42,654 nucleotides of DNA from Chromatiaceae bacterium (GTDB taxonomy: Bacteria > Pseudomonadota > Gammaproteobacteria > Chromatiales > Chromatiaceae), in NCBI GenBank assembly GCA_025458165.1, contig JALOTB010000060.1, positions 1-42,654 of the forward strand, written 5' to 3'. The notes under the pieces are model-generated. The model ran no database searches. It was not told where the DNA came from and was given only the letters and a program-made list of their open reading frames with translations. A program made the position numbers and the translations under genes. The first letter of the stretch is position 1; every line of letters begins with the position of its first letter. This document shows, piece by piece, positions 8,395 through 20,876 of the stretch.

Positions 8395-9269
8395 GCGATC
8401 AGGCCCATCGCGACACCATCTTCCTGGAGGACGCCGAGGTCCTGAGCCAGGAGGCCTACCCGGCCGAACAGTATTTCCTGCGCCTGCGCGCGCCGGAGTG
8501 CGCCCGTCACGCACTCCCGGGCGGCTTCGCGCACCTGCGGTGCGACCCCTTGCTGCCGATGCGCCGGCCGCTCTCGATCATGCGCGTGTCGCCCGAGGAG
8601 GGCTGGGTCGAGTTCCTCTACAAGGCGGTGGGCGAGGGCACCCGGCTCCTCGCGGCCAAGCGCCCGGGTGACAGGGTCAGCCTCTTGGGCCCCATCGGTC
8701 GCCCCTTCGAGCCGCACCCGGAGCGCCCACGCGTCCTGCTGATCGGTGGCGGTGTGGGCATCCCGCCGATGATCTTCCTCGCCGATGCCCTGCGCCGCGA
8801 CCGGCGCTTCCGGCCGCTCGCCCTTTTCGGCTCGGAGGTCCCTTTCCCGTTTCAAGCGCGGCCCTCGCAGCACCTGGTCGGGGGGCTTCCGGCCGAGGTG
8901 ATTGCGGCCATGCCGCTGCTGGACGACTGGGGGGTGCCGAGCCGGCTCGCGAGCCTCCAGGGGTACGCCGGCTGCTTCTCGGGCTACGTCACCGACCTTG
9001 CCCGCCACTGGCTCGATCGGCTCGATGCCGCCGCCCGGGCCCAGGTCGAGGTCTTCGCCTGCGGCCCCCACCCGATGCTCGCCGCCACCGCGGCCGTCGC
9101 ACGCGACTTTGACCTGCCCTGCCAGGTCTCGCTGGAGGAGTTCATGGCCTGTGCGGTCGGCGGCTGCGCCGGTTGCGTGGTCGAGGTTCGCACCCCGGCG
9201 GGACCGGCGATGAAGCGCGTCTGCGTCGACGGCCCCGTGTTCGACGCCTACCAGGTGTTTGCGGACTGA
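8391..9269 (+). CDS. pyrK: Dihydroorotate dehydrogenase electron-transfer subunit-like flavoprotein (PyrK-type)
   Basis: A 292-residue ferredoxin-reductase-fold protein. It has an FAD-binding RRPLSI at 58-63, a nucleotide-binding LLIGGGVGIPPMIFL at 116-130, FACGPHPML at 222-230, and a C-terminal [2Fe-2S] site with Cys254, Cys259, Cys262 and Cys278 followed by DGPVF, exactly the PyrK layout. In class 1B enzymes PyrK passes electrons from PyrD to NAD. Translational coupling (ATGA) to pyrC' supports a role in the pyrimidine pathway. No pyrD is in the window, so its catalytic partner is unknown. Most gammaproteobacteria use a quinone-linked PyrD without PyrK, which makes this gene unusual. Confidence 0.85.
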   Translation: MSDQAHRDTIFLEDAEVLSQEAYPAEQYFLRLRAPECARHALPGGFAHLRCDPLLPMRRPLSIMRVSPEEGWVEFLYKAVGEGTRLLAAKRPGDRVSLLGPIGRPFEPHPERPRVLLIGGGVGIPPMIFLADALRRDRRFRPLALFGSEVPFPFQARPSQHLVGGLPAEVIAAMPLLDDWGVPSRLASLQGYAGCFSGYVTDLARHWLDRLDAAARAQVEVFACGPHPMLAATAAVARDFDLPCQVSLEEFMACAVGGCAGCVVEVRTPAGPAMKRVCVDGPVFDAYQVFAD

Positions 9270-9311
9270 GCCTCGTCTCGATCACCCGCCAACCACGCGC
9301 GCCCAACCGTC

Positions 9312-10184
9312 ATGTCAATCCTCAAGCTCGGCATCCCCAAGGGCAGCCTGGAGGCCGCCACCCTCGCACTCTTCGAACAGGCGGGGTGGAAGATCAGCCC
9401 GCGCTCGCGCAACTATTACCCGGACGTCGACGACCCGGAGCTGCGCTGCGCCCTGATCCGTGCCCAGGAGATGGCCCCCTACGTGGCCAACGGTACCCTG
9501 GACCTCGGGCTCACCGGGCTCGACTGGATCCTGGAGACCCAGGCCCAGGTCGAGGAGATCGGCACCCTGACCTACTCGAAGAGCTCGGACGCCCCGAGCC
9601 GCTGGGTGCTGATCGTCCCGCAGGACTCACCGATCCGCTCGGTCACGGACCTCGCCGGACGCAAGGTCGCGACCGAGCTGGTCGGCTTCACCCGCCGCTA
9701 CCTCGCCGAGCGCGGGATCGAGGCGAGCGTAGAGTTCTCCTGGGGCGCGACCGAGGCCAAGGTGGTCGAGGGGCTCGTCGACGCGGCGGTCGAGATCACC
9801 GAGACCGGCAGCACCATCCGCGCCCACGGGCTGCGGATCGTCGCCGACCTGCTCTACACCGACACCCGCCTGATCGCCAATCCCGCCGCCCTGCGGGACC
9901 CTTGGAAGCGGGCCAAGATCGAGCAGATCGCGCTCATGCTCCGTGCGGCGCTGGCGGCAAGGCACAAGGTGGCGATCAAGCTCAACGTCGCCGCCGAGAA
10001 TCTGGACGCGGTGGTCGCGCTCCTGCCAAGCCTCCACGCCCCCACCGTCAGCCACCTCTACGACCGCCGCTGGCTCGCGGTGGAGACCGTTGTCGACGCC
10101 CAGGTCGTGCGCGAGCTGATCCCGCGCCTGCGCGCCGCGGGCGCCGAGGGGATCCTGGAGTACGAGCTGCGTAAGATGATTTGA
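9312..10184 (+). CDS. hisG: ATP phosphoribosyltransferase, long form
   Basis: A 290-residue HisG catalysing the first step of histidine synthesis (ATP + PRPP). The length, with a C-terminal regulatory ACT-like domain (about residues 215-290, GAEGILEYELRKMI at the end), marks the long, histidine-feedback-regulated form that does not need HisZ. Signatures are KLGIPKGSLEAATLALFEQAG, DLGLTGLDWI, ATELVGFTRRYL and EITETGSTIRAHGLRI. It lies 42 bases after the pyrK-like gene and may be co-transcribed with it. Its TGA is the point where the small MITE-like element begins. Confidence 0.96.
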   Translation: MSILKLGIPKGSLEAATLALFEQAGWKISPRSRNYYPDVDDPELRCALIRAQEMAPYVANGTLDLGLTGLDWILETQAQVEEIGTLTYSKSSDAPSRWVLIVPQDSPIRSVTDLAGRKVATELVGFTRRYLAERGIEASVEFSWGATEAKVVEGLVDAAVEITETGSTIRAHGLRIVADLLYTDTRLIANPAALRDPWKRAKIEQIALMLRAALAARHKVAIKLNVAAENLDAVVALLPSLHAPTVSHLYDRRWLAVETVVDAQVVRELIPRLRAAGAEGILEYELRKMI

Positions 10185-10331
10185 GGGCGCCTTGAAAAAC
10201 TCGAGGTGCCCGTGCGGCACAGGGAGGTGCCGCCATTCTTAAGTGCCCAAGCACTCGAGAATGGAGCGAAGCGGACATCGCACCTTCGCTCCGTGGCTTG
10301 AAGAATCCCACGGAGGTCTTTTAAGGTCCCC
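10185..10331. mobile_element. MITE-like element with imperfect terminal inverted repeats and four hairpins
   Basis: The ends are imperfect inverted repeats: GGGCGCCTTGAAAAACT at 10185-10201 and, read on the other strand from 10331, GGGGACCTTAAAAGACC (12 of 17 match). The 4-mer TTGA flanks both sides (10181-10184 and 10332-10335), like a target-site duplication; the left copy forms the hisG stop. Inside are four successive dyads: GCGGCAC/GTGCCGC (10214-10233), CCATTCT...AGAATGG with inner AGTGC/GCACT (10233-10264), GGAGCGAAG/CTTCGCTCC (10263-10292) and CCGTGG/CCACGG (10291-10313). No transposase is encoded. The element class is inferred from structure alone. Confidence 0.5.
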
Positions 10332-10333
10332 TT

Positions 10334-10362
10334 GAGCCGCGCCGAGGAGCTCGGCGCGGCTC
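10334..10362. terminator. Strong hairpin between convergent hisG and Tim44-domain genes
   Basis: A perfect 13-bp inverted repeat (GAGCCGCGCCGAG and its complement) with a three-base loop. It has no T run, so it may act as a bidirectional terminator aided by other factors, or simply as a transcript-end stabiliser. Its position between two convergent genes supports a terminator role. Confidence 0.5.
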
Positions 10363-10414
10363 GACGCCCCTCAGCGGCGGGGCCCCAGAGGCGGCTCGGG
10401 CCCGGCGCGTCCGG

Positions 10415-11272
10415 TCACTCCTCGACCTGCTGGATGCCAGCGATGAGCCAGTCGCCCTCGCGGCGCCCCCAGTCGTGCTGCACGTGCCAGATCTCGCGGA
10501 AGGGGTTGGCGGGTGCGTTGTCCTCCTCGCGGATCAGACCGGAGAAGAGCACGCTCGCCACCACTTGGTCGCCGTCGCGGCGCAGCCCGAGCAGCTCGGC
10601 GTCCAACCGCACCACCTCGGTGGACTGGGCCCCTTCCCCCAGGCGCTGGCGCTCCCGCTGCAGCTCAGAGAAGAGCTGCGGGGTGGTGTACTCGCGAATG
10701 TCCTGGAAGTCGGACTGATCCCAGGCGGTCTGGAGGCGGATGAAGTGGGCCTTGGCTCCTTCGGTGAAACCGGGGCCATCGAACCAGACCGGGACCTCAT
10801 CGCCGTCACCTGCCCTCGGGGCCGGCTCCCCGAGCTGCGCGGGCATGCCGCCATGGCCGAAGGGTGCGCCCACCGGGGCCGTCCTGCCATACGCGCTGGC
10901 GGCAGCGGGCTGGGCGGCAGCGCCCCGGCGCAGCGCCCGGAACAGCATGACGCCGCCGAGGATCAGCGCGGCGAAGAGTAGGATGTCCATGATCTGCAGC
11001 CCCTCGAAGGCGTCCCCGAAAAACAGGGAGGCAAGCAACCCGCCAGCCGCCAGCCCGGCCAAGGGTCCGAGCCAGCGGCTCGCGCCGGTCGTCGCGGCGG
11101 CGGGTGCGGCTGCCGGCACCTGGGCCTGGCGTGGGGGCTGCGCCTGGCGCGGCATGCTGTTGTACTGCTTGCCCAGGCTCCCCCCGCCGCCGAAGCGCTT
11201 GGCCTCGGCATCCGAGACGGGCACTAAGGCGGCGACCAGGAGTGCGGTCGCGAGGGCGATCAGGGTTTTCAT
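10415..11272 (-). CDS. Tim44-like domain membrane protein
   Basis: A 285-residue protein. The start MKTLIALATALLVAALVPVS gives a clear signal sequence; GAGG lies nine bases upstream. Longer in-frame reading is possible but lacks protein character. After the signal comes the KRFGGGGSLGKQYNS motif seen in bacterial Tim44-like proteins, then two hydrophobic segments (about 64-84 and 90-112), a Pro/Ala/Gly-rich linker, and a C-terminal Tim44 fold (about 160-285; AHFIRLQTAWDQSDFQDIREY, FREIWHVQHDWGRREGDWLIAGIQQVEE). In mitochondria Tim44 tethers the import motor; the bacterial homologues have no established role and probably act at the inner membrane. It lies downstream of ggt on the same strand. 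Confidence 0.85.
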   Translation of the reverse strand: MKTLIALATALLVAALVPVSDAEAKRFGGGGSLGKQYNSMPRQAQPPRQAQVPAAAPAAATTGASRWLGPLAGLAAGGLLASLFFGDAFEGLQIMDILLFAALILGGVMLFRALRRGAAAQPAAASAYGRTAPVGAPFGHGGMPAQLGEPAPRAGDGDEVPVWFDGPGFTEGAKAHFIRLQTAWDQSDFQDIREYTTPQLFSELQRERQRLGEGAQSTEVVRLDAELLGLRRDGDQVVASVLFSGLIREEDNAPANPFREIWHVQHDWGRREGDWLIAGIQQVEE

Positions 11273-11333
11273 AGCGACGGACCTCGTCATCAAGTGATCT
11301 GAAAGCGATTGGATCGTAAGGGCGGGTCGGGGT

Positions 11334-13019
11334 TCAGCGGACCTCGGCGATGCCGATGCCGCGCGGATCGCTGGCCGCCTCGACGCGGGTGCTTGCGCGA
11401 TCCCAGTACACCGCTTGCATGTTACCGAAACCCTCGGCGACCTCCCGCAGCCGGTGGCCGCGGGCCTCCAGCTCGTCGCGCTCGTCGAGGCTGAGGGCGT
11501 CGGGCTCGTGCTGGATCTCGTCGGGCAGGAACTGGTGGTGCACGCGCGGCCGTGCAACCCATGCGTCCGGGCCCTGACCCTCCGCTAGCGCCAGCACGGC
11601 CTGTAGGACCATAGTGATGATGCGACTACCGCCCGGTGTGCCCAGGATCGCGACCCCCTGGTCCGACTCGACGAAGGTCGGGGTCATGCTGGAGAGCATC
11701 CGCTTGCCCGGTGCGATGGCGTTGGCCTCGCCGCCGACCAGCCCATAGACGTTGGCGACCCCGGGCTGGGCGGAGAAGTCGTCCATCTCGTCGTTCAGCA
11801 GCACCCCCGTGCCCGGCGGCACGAAGCCGCTGCCAAAGGGGTAGTTGATGCTCAGCGTCGCGGCCACTCGGTTGCCCTCGCGGTCGAGGATCGAGAAGTG
11901 GGTGGTCTCGCGTGCCTGGCGCCGAACCGGACCGATTAGGCTCGGGGTCGCGCGCTGAGGGTCGATGTCGCGGGCGAGCCCTGCGGCATAGTAAGGGTGG
12001 GTCAGCCGCGCGAGCGGGATCTCGACCTGGTCGGGGTCGCCGAGGTAGACCGCGCGGTCGCGGTAGGCGCGGCGCATCACCTCGGCCAGCAGGTGGGCGC
12101 GCCCGGCACCGTCGAGGCCGTCGAGCTCGAAGCCCGAGAGCATGTTGAGCATCTGCACCAGGAGCACCCCCCCGGAGGAGGGCGGGGCGGCGCTCACCAC
12201 CCGCCAGCCGCGGTAGTGGCCGACCACCGGTGCGCGCTCCACCACCTGGTAGTCCGCGAGGTCCCCCAGGGTCCAGATCCCGCCCGCCTCGCGTACCCCG
12301 GTCGCGAGTCGCTCGGCGAGCGGGCCTTGGTAGAAGCCGGCATGACCGTCGCGGGCGAGCCGCTCCAGGGTCGCGGCGAGGTCTGGCTGGCGGATGAGTG
12401 CGCCCACCGCAGGGATCTCACCCTGGTCGAGGAGCTGCGCGGTCGCGGCTGGGGACTCGCGCAGCGCGGGCAGGCGCCAGGCGGCGAAACGGCGGTAGGT
12501 CTCGTCGGCGGGAAACCCGTCGCGCGCAAGGCGGACCGCCGGCGCGAGCGTCTGCGCGAGCGGCAGCCGACCATAACGCTCGGCGAGCCAGACCAGGGCG
12601 GCCGGCTGGCCGGGGATGCCGGCGGCGAGCGGTCCGTTCAGGGCTCGCTCGGGGACGAAGCGGCCCTGTTCGTCGAGGTACATCCCGCGGTGGGCTGCAA
12701 GTGGTGCACGCTCGCGCCCGTCGACCATCACCTGATGGCCGTCGGCGGCGCGGTGCAGGAGCCAGAACCCCCCGCCGCCGAGGCCGGAGCCGTAGGGCTC
12801 GACCACCCCGAGCGCGGCGCTCACCGCGACCGCCGCGTCGAAGGCATTGCCGCCGGCGTCGAGGGCCTCGAAGCCGGCGGCCGTCGCCAGCGGATGGGCG
12901 CTGGCTATGGCCGCCTTGGGGGGGCGATCGACCGCGAGCGCAGTCGCCGCAGCGAGCAGCAGACCGAGCACGAGGGCAGAAAAAAGGCTCCGCGAGGGAG
13001 CCTTGTGCGGCGCCGCCAT
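11334..13019 (-). CDS. ggt: Gamma-glutamyltransferase
   Basis: A 561-residue precursor of periplasmic gamma-glutamyltranspeptidase, which cleaves glutathione and other gamma-glutamyl compounds. Residues about 9-33 form a signal peptide (LFSALVLGLLLAAATALA). The enzyme cleaves itself before a catalytic Thr; here ETTHFSILDREGN places it at Thr372. Other signatures are GGNAFDAAVA, YGSGLGGGGFWLLH, PPSSGGVLLVQMLNML and GTPGGSRIITMVLQ. The ATG at 13019 was chosen because the signal peptide follows at once; upstream codons in this frame belong to the ferredoxin gene. It starts eight bases after the ferredoxin stop. The order coaD-fdx-ggt is also known in Pseudomonas. Confidence 0.95.
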   Translation of the reverse strand: MAAPHKAPSRSLFSALVLGLLLAAATALAVDRPPKAAIASAHPLATAAGFEALDAGGNAFDAAVAVSAALGVVEPYGSGLGGGGFWLLHRAADGHQVMVDGRERAPLAAHRGMYLDEQGRFVPERALNGPLAAGIPGQPAALVWLAERYGRLPLAQTLAPAVRLARDGFPADETYRRFAAWRLPALRESPAATAQLLDQGEIPAVGALIRQPDLAATLERLARDGHAGFYQGPLAERLATGVREAGGIWTLGDLADYQVVERAPVVGHYRGWRVVSAAPPSSGGVLLVQMLNMLSGFELDGLDGAGRAHLLAEVMRRAYRDRAVYLGDPDQVEIPLARLTHPYYAAGLARDIDPQRATPSLIGPVRRQARETTHFSILDREGNRVAATLSINYPFGSGFVPPGTGVLLNDEMDDFSAQPGVANVYGLVGGEANAIAPGKRMLSSMTPTFVESDQGVAILGTPGGSRIITMVLQAVLALAEGQGPDAWVARPRVHHQFLPDEIQHEPDALSLDERDELEARGHRLREVAEGFGNMQAVYWDRASTRVEAASDPRGIGIAEVR

Positions 13020-13027
13020 GCGGAGGG

Positions 13028-16975
<3,948 letters not shown>

Positions 16976-17007
16976 AGCCCATCGCTGATTGAAGTGCCCC
17001 AAAGCAG

Positions 17008-17037
17008 AACGCCGGCGCGATGCCGGCGTTCTTTTTT
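17008..17037 (+). terminator. Rho-independent terminator of the octaheme cytochrome gene
   Basis: AACGCCGGC and GCCGGCGTT form a perfect 9-bp stem with a five-base loop, followed by C and six T residues. It lies 33 bases after the cytochrome stop codon. Confidence 0.9.
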
Positions 17038-17040
17038 CCG

Positions 17041-17070
17041 GCGCGCGAGGGCGCGCGAGGGCGCGGGAGG
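17041..17070. repeat. Three 10-bp tandem units
   Basis: GCGCGCGAGG occurs twice in a row and is followed by GCGCGGGAGG. It is a short low-complexity tandem repeat in the non-coding region after the terminator; no function is evident. Bases 17071-17220 hold nothing recognisable. Confidence 0.6.
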
Positions 17071-17220
17071 GTGGGGATGCGCGCTCCCGACGGGGCCGCT
17101 ACAGCGGGAAGTGAGGAGGTCGGCCAGGCCGGGGGGTCCCAGCGGCCGTTCCGCCATAGCCCAGGCCCTGGCAACGCTCGCCCGAGTCCGCCTCCTGTCC
17201 GGTCGAGCGACCCGAGTCGG

Positions 17221-18960
17221 TCAGGTCGGCAGCGGATAGCTGGGATCGACCTCGGCCAGTGGCCGCGCGGGGCCCGATGGGGCGAGCGGGGCGTAGCGGG
17301 CGAGCTCGGCGGCGCCGACGCGGCCGGCGACCTGCTCCAGCTCGGTCAGGCGCGCCCCTTGCCGGGCCAGGAAGGCGAGGTAGCTCTGGCGGAGCGCCGC
17401 GGCGGTGACCTCATCCGGGCGTGAGAGGCCGGCGTCATGAGCGAGCAGGCACAGGCGCGCCTCAAGCTCCCCCTGCGCTCTGCCACGGGCCACTGCCGGC
17501 CCACAGGGGCAGCGGCGTGGACGCGGCGAACAGTCAGCCCGCCTGCGGCGGTAGCGGTACCTGCCGAGTGGGTTCTGGCGGCGGCTGCACCAGGCCGGCG
17601 GCGAGGTCGAAGTGCTCGGGCTCGAGGATGGTGCACTCCTCCAGGCGCCGACCGGCGAGGAGCACCGGGATCAACTGTCGGCAGAGTGGATCGGCGAGGG
17701 GCCAGAGGGCGCCGACCTCGGCGGGGATGAGCTCGCGCGGGCGCGCGGCAGGGAGGCTCGCGGCGGGCGCTGCCGCAATGGCTGGGGCTTGGGGCAACTG
17801 CTGAAGCGCGCCGGCATCGGCGACTCGGCCCGCGAGCGCCCCGGCGGCGGGATAGACGCGGATGCCGGTCACGGCGGTCTCGTCTCGGGTCTCCCGCTCC
17901 GGGTGGCGGGGGAGGAACTCGCCGAGCAGGACCGCGGCGAGCCCCGCCGCAACCGCCGCGAGCAGGATCAGCAGGGCGTCGCGCCAGTAGCGCGGATGAA
18001 AGGGCGTGGCCGGGGCGTGGGCGGTCTCCTTGTGGCCGGCGAGATCGCCCCCTCCAGGACCGCGATCCGCTGACGGGTCTGGGCGACCTCGCGCTGGCCC
18101 TGGGACAGGACCAGGCGCCGGCCCTGCGGGAGCTTCTCCTCGATCTTGGCCTCGGTCTGGGCGAGTTGGGCCGGGATGACGCGGGTGTCGGGCTCGTTCT
18201 CCAGGTAGAAGGGCGTGAAGCGCTTGCCGAGCTCAGTGAGCTTGGCGCGCAGCTCGATGGCCTTCTCCTCCAGGACCTCGAGGTTCCCCTGCTCGCTGGC
18301 CGGGACCACAGGGTCGCCGCGGCTGTTGGCGTCCTCGATCGCAGCCAGGCGCGCCTCGGCCTCCACGGCCTCGTCGCGGGCGCGGTTGAGGCCCTCGTTA
18401 AGCGCGCGCAGCCGTGCCAGGGCCTCGTTGCCGTCGCGCTCCAGGGTGACGATGTCGCGCGCGGCGCGGAAGGCGTCGAGGGCGGCGCGGTTCTCCTCGA
18501 TGGTCCCGGTCAGTCGCGCCTGCTCCTCGCGCAGCGCCGCGCGAGCGGTACCGACCTCGCGTTCGACCGCCCCGCGGCGGAGCGTCTCATAGGCGTCGAT
18601 CCAGGCGTTGACCAGGATGGCCAGGCGCTCGTGCTCACCGCCGACCGCGGCGAGCCCCACTAGGCGGGTGTCGGGCAGCGACGTCACCTGGAGCCTGCCG
18701 CGTAAGGCTTCCGGGGTGAACGGGCCCTGGTCTGGCGCCGCTGGGGCGTGGCCAGGGTCGAGCCGCTCGCCGCGGCGAGGGACTGCGCCGGGCGCAGGAA
18801 GTCCCAGGCGAGACCCGGCACGAGCACGCCGATCAGCACCAACAGTAAGACCTTAGTCGCCGCGCATGCTACCAAAGCCGGCGTGGCGCGCCGTCGGCGG
18901 TGGTGGCCGTGCGGGCGCAGACTCGGACGCCGTGAGCTGGGTGCCGATCAGGCCGGCCGT
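17221..18960 (-). pseudogene. Broken Wzz/GumC-type chain-length determinant gene with a tyrosine-recombinase-like C-terminus
   Basis: Pieces of one protein lie collinear on the minus strand in changing frames. First comes a membrane segment (VLLLVLIGVLVPGLAWDFL, near 18850-18790). Then there is a periplasmic part with TSLPDTRLVGLAAVGGEHER and a long coiled coil (about 18600-18080), and a second membrane segment (RYWRDALLILLAAVAAGLAA, near 17960). This is the GumC/Wzz layout of exopolysaccharide export regulators. The C-terminus reads LIPAEVGALWPLADPLCRQL...EPEHFDLAAG...QVPLPP, and further on TAAALRQSYLAFLARQGARL and VAGRV, like a degenerate tyrosine recombinase. Lesions are frame changes at the C4 run 18743-18746 (plus strand), the C5 run 18048-18052 and near 17470, and an in-frame TGA at 17534-17536. 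The 5' limit is uncertain. Confidence 0.7.
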
Positions 18961-19404
18961 CGATTGGCGGGCGCGGATCTCGTCCTTTCGCTGATGCTCA
19001 GCCTCGCACCCGACGCACGTTTCCCCGGTGGCGGCATGCTCGGTCGGCAAAAGAAGGCGATGAGCTACAAACGTCAGAAAAGCAGGAATCGTGTCTCATT
19101 GGAGCGTAAAGCAAGTGCAACATTTCAATGTCTTACGAGCCATTGGTTGTCGCCACCTGTGACTAACTGCGCTTCCTGGTTAAGGCCCAAAATAAAAAAC
19201 CGCACCCTGGGTCTCCAGCGTGCGGCAAAAGCGAGGGACTCACGGGGCCCTGCGGACCGCGCGCAGAGCGCGGAGTAGGGCCTCGTACCGTTGTTAATGC
19301 ATCCCCTGTGCCACATGCGGAAATCAGGTAACTAACTGATTCATAGGCCTATCGTTGGGGTCGCGTTTTGGGCGGACTGTCGGGCTCACGCGACAGTGCC
19401 TGCG
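18961..19404. other. Gene-free stretch between the broken GumC gene and hemE
   Basis: No convincing coding sequence is present. From about 19050 to 19200 the DNA is noticeably richer in A/T than the rest of the window. It contains the hemE terminator at 19191-19225. Short open frames here have no protein-like composition. Confidence 0.5.
19191..19225 (-). terminator. Rho-independent terminator downstream of hemE (minus strand)
   Basis: Read on the minus strand, CCGCA pairs with TGCGG and CTGG with CCAG around a four-base loop, with a two-base internal mismatch. TTTTTTATT follows. It lies about 180 bases after the hemE stop and would end minus-strand transcripts. Confidence 0.75.
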
Positions 19405-20484
19405 TCAATCCGCAGCCGCCGGGAGGTGATACGGGGGGCTCAGCTCGTGCACGGCCGCCACCAGGGCGGCGGCGCGGTCGGGCTCCACATCGGGATGGAT
19501 GCCGTGACCGAGGTTGAAGACGTGACCGTGACCCTGGCCGTAGCTCGCCAGCACGCGCTCCACCTCGACGCGCACCCGGGCCGGCGAGGCGTAGAGGACG
19601 CAGGGATCGAGGTTGCCTTGTAGTGCGACCCGGTCGCCGACGATTCGACGGGCATCGGCCAGGTCTTTGGTCCAGTCCACGCCCAGGGCGTCGCAGCCGC
19701 TCCCGGCCATGTGCTGGAGCCACTGCCCGCCGCCCTTGGTGAATAGGATCACGGGGACCCGGCGCCCTTCGGCCTCGCGGGTCAAGCCGCGCACGATGCG
19801 GCTCATGTAGGCGAGGGAAAATTCGCGGTAGTCGCGCGGGCTGAGCACCCCGCCCCAGGTGTCGAAGATCATCAGGGCCTGGGCGCCTCGGGCGACCTGG
19901 GCATTGAGATACGCCGTGACGGCATCGGCCAGCACGCCGAGTAGGGCATGCATCAGCTCCGGGCGGTCGAACATCATCGCCTTGGAGCGGGCAAAGGTCT
20001 TGGCGCTGCCGCCCTCGACCATGTAGGTGGCGAGCGTCCAGGGGCTCCCCGAGAAGCCGATCAGCGGCACCCGCCCGCCGAGCTCGCGGCGGATCAGGCT
20101 CACGGCGTCGAGGACATAGCCGAGGTCTTCCTCCATGTCGGGCACCCGCAGGGCGCGGATGTCGGCCTCGTCGCGCACCGGGCGCTCGAAGTGGGGCCCC
20201 TCGCCCTCGGCGAAGTAGAGTCCGAGACCCATGGCGTCGGGCACCGTGAGGATGTCGGAGAAGAGGATGGCGGCATCGAGCGGGAAGCGCTCCAGAGGCT
20301 GGAGGGTCACCTCGCAGGCCAGCTCCGGGTGCTGGCACAGATCCATGAAGCTCCCGGCGCGGGCGCGGGTGGCGCGGTACTCGGGGAGGTAACGCCCGGC
20401 CTGGCGCATCATCCAGACTGGCGTGTAGGCGACCGGTTGGCGCAGCAGGGCGCGCAGGAAGGTGTCGTTCTTGAGCTCTGTCAC
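19405..20484 (-). CDS. hemE: Uroporphyrinogen decarboxylase
   Basis: A 359-residue enzyme that converts uroporphyrinogen III to coproporphyrinogen III, on the path to heme and bacteriochlorophyll. Signatures are [19 protein letters not shown], the substrate-binding loop; [20 protein letters not shown] with the catalytic Asp; [17 protein letters not shown]; and [13 protein letters not shown] near the end. Length and start ([18 protein letters not shown]) match the family. It is transcribed alone on the minus strand, and a terminator hairpin lies downstream. A possible -10 box (TAGTAT on the minus strand, 20539-20544) precedes it by about 55 bases. Confidence 0.97.
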   Translation of the reverse strand: MTELKNDTFLRALLRQPVAYTPVWMMRQAGRYLPEYRATRARAGSFMDLCQHPELACEVTLQPLERFPLDAAILFSDILTVPDAMGLGLYFAEGEGPHFERPVRDEADIRALRVPDMEEDLGYVLDAVSLIRRELGGRVPLIGFSGSPWTLATYMVEGGSAKTFARSKAMMFDRPELMHALLGVLADAVTAYLNAQVARGAQALMIFDTWGGVLSPRDYREFSLAYMSRIVRGLTREAEGRRVPVILFTKGGGQWLQHMAGSGCDALGVDWTKDLADARRIVGDRVALQGNLDPCVLYASPARVRVEVERVLASYGQGHGHVFNLGHGIHPDVEPDRAAALVAAVHELSPPYHLPAAAD

Positions 20485-20646
20485 GGGGATGGGTATCCGA
20501 GGGCAGTGGTAGGGGCTGGTGTGATCGCGCGCCGCAGCATACTACAGCGCCGGAGGCAATGATCCGCAGGGGCCGGCGACGACCCGATCGCCACGTAGGT
20601 CCCAGGGTGCCGTGGGCGCGGACGCCCTTGTCCCTGAGCCGCCAGT

Positions 20647-20868
20647 TCAAGCGCTCTTCGCGATCGGCAGGTTCTCCAGTGCGACGGACGGCACACGCCC
20701 CTCACCGAAGACGTGCTGTGCGTCGAGGATCTCGATGCCAACGAGTGTCTCGCCGGGGCCTATGTTCAACGCGACCTCATCGTTGAGGCGAAGCGTCCGG
20801 CACTGGACGTCGCCTTCCAGTAACCGGATGTAGAGCGCATCGGTCTCCGGGTCGTAGCTGATCTTCAT
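20647..20868 (-). CDS. DUF2283 family protein
   Basis: A 73-residue protein beginning MKISYDPETDALYIRLLEG, the standard start of DUF2283, with VALNIGPGETLVGIEILDA in the middle. DUF2283 proteins are small, of unknown function, and often paired with a DUF4258 gene in what looks like a toxin-antitoxin-type module. Here the DUF4258 partner lies directly upstream, eight bases away, but carries a stop codon. The gene itself looks intact. Confidence 0.85.
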   Translation of the reverse strand: MKISYDPETDALYIRLLEGDVQCRTLRLNDEVALNIGPGETLVGIEILDAQHVFGEGRVPSVALENLPIAKSA

Positions 20869-20876
20869 AGATGCCT

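Noticed and set aside
10048..10311. 87-codon open frame on the minus strand over the MITE-like element and the hisG end
   Set aside because: Half of it is antisense to hisG and the rest is the hairpin-filled repeat; no ribosome-binding site.
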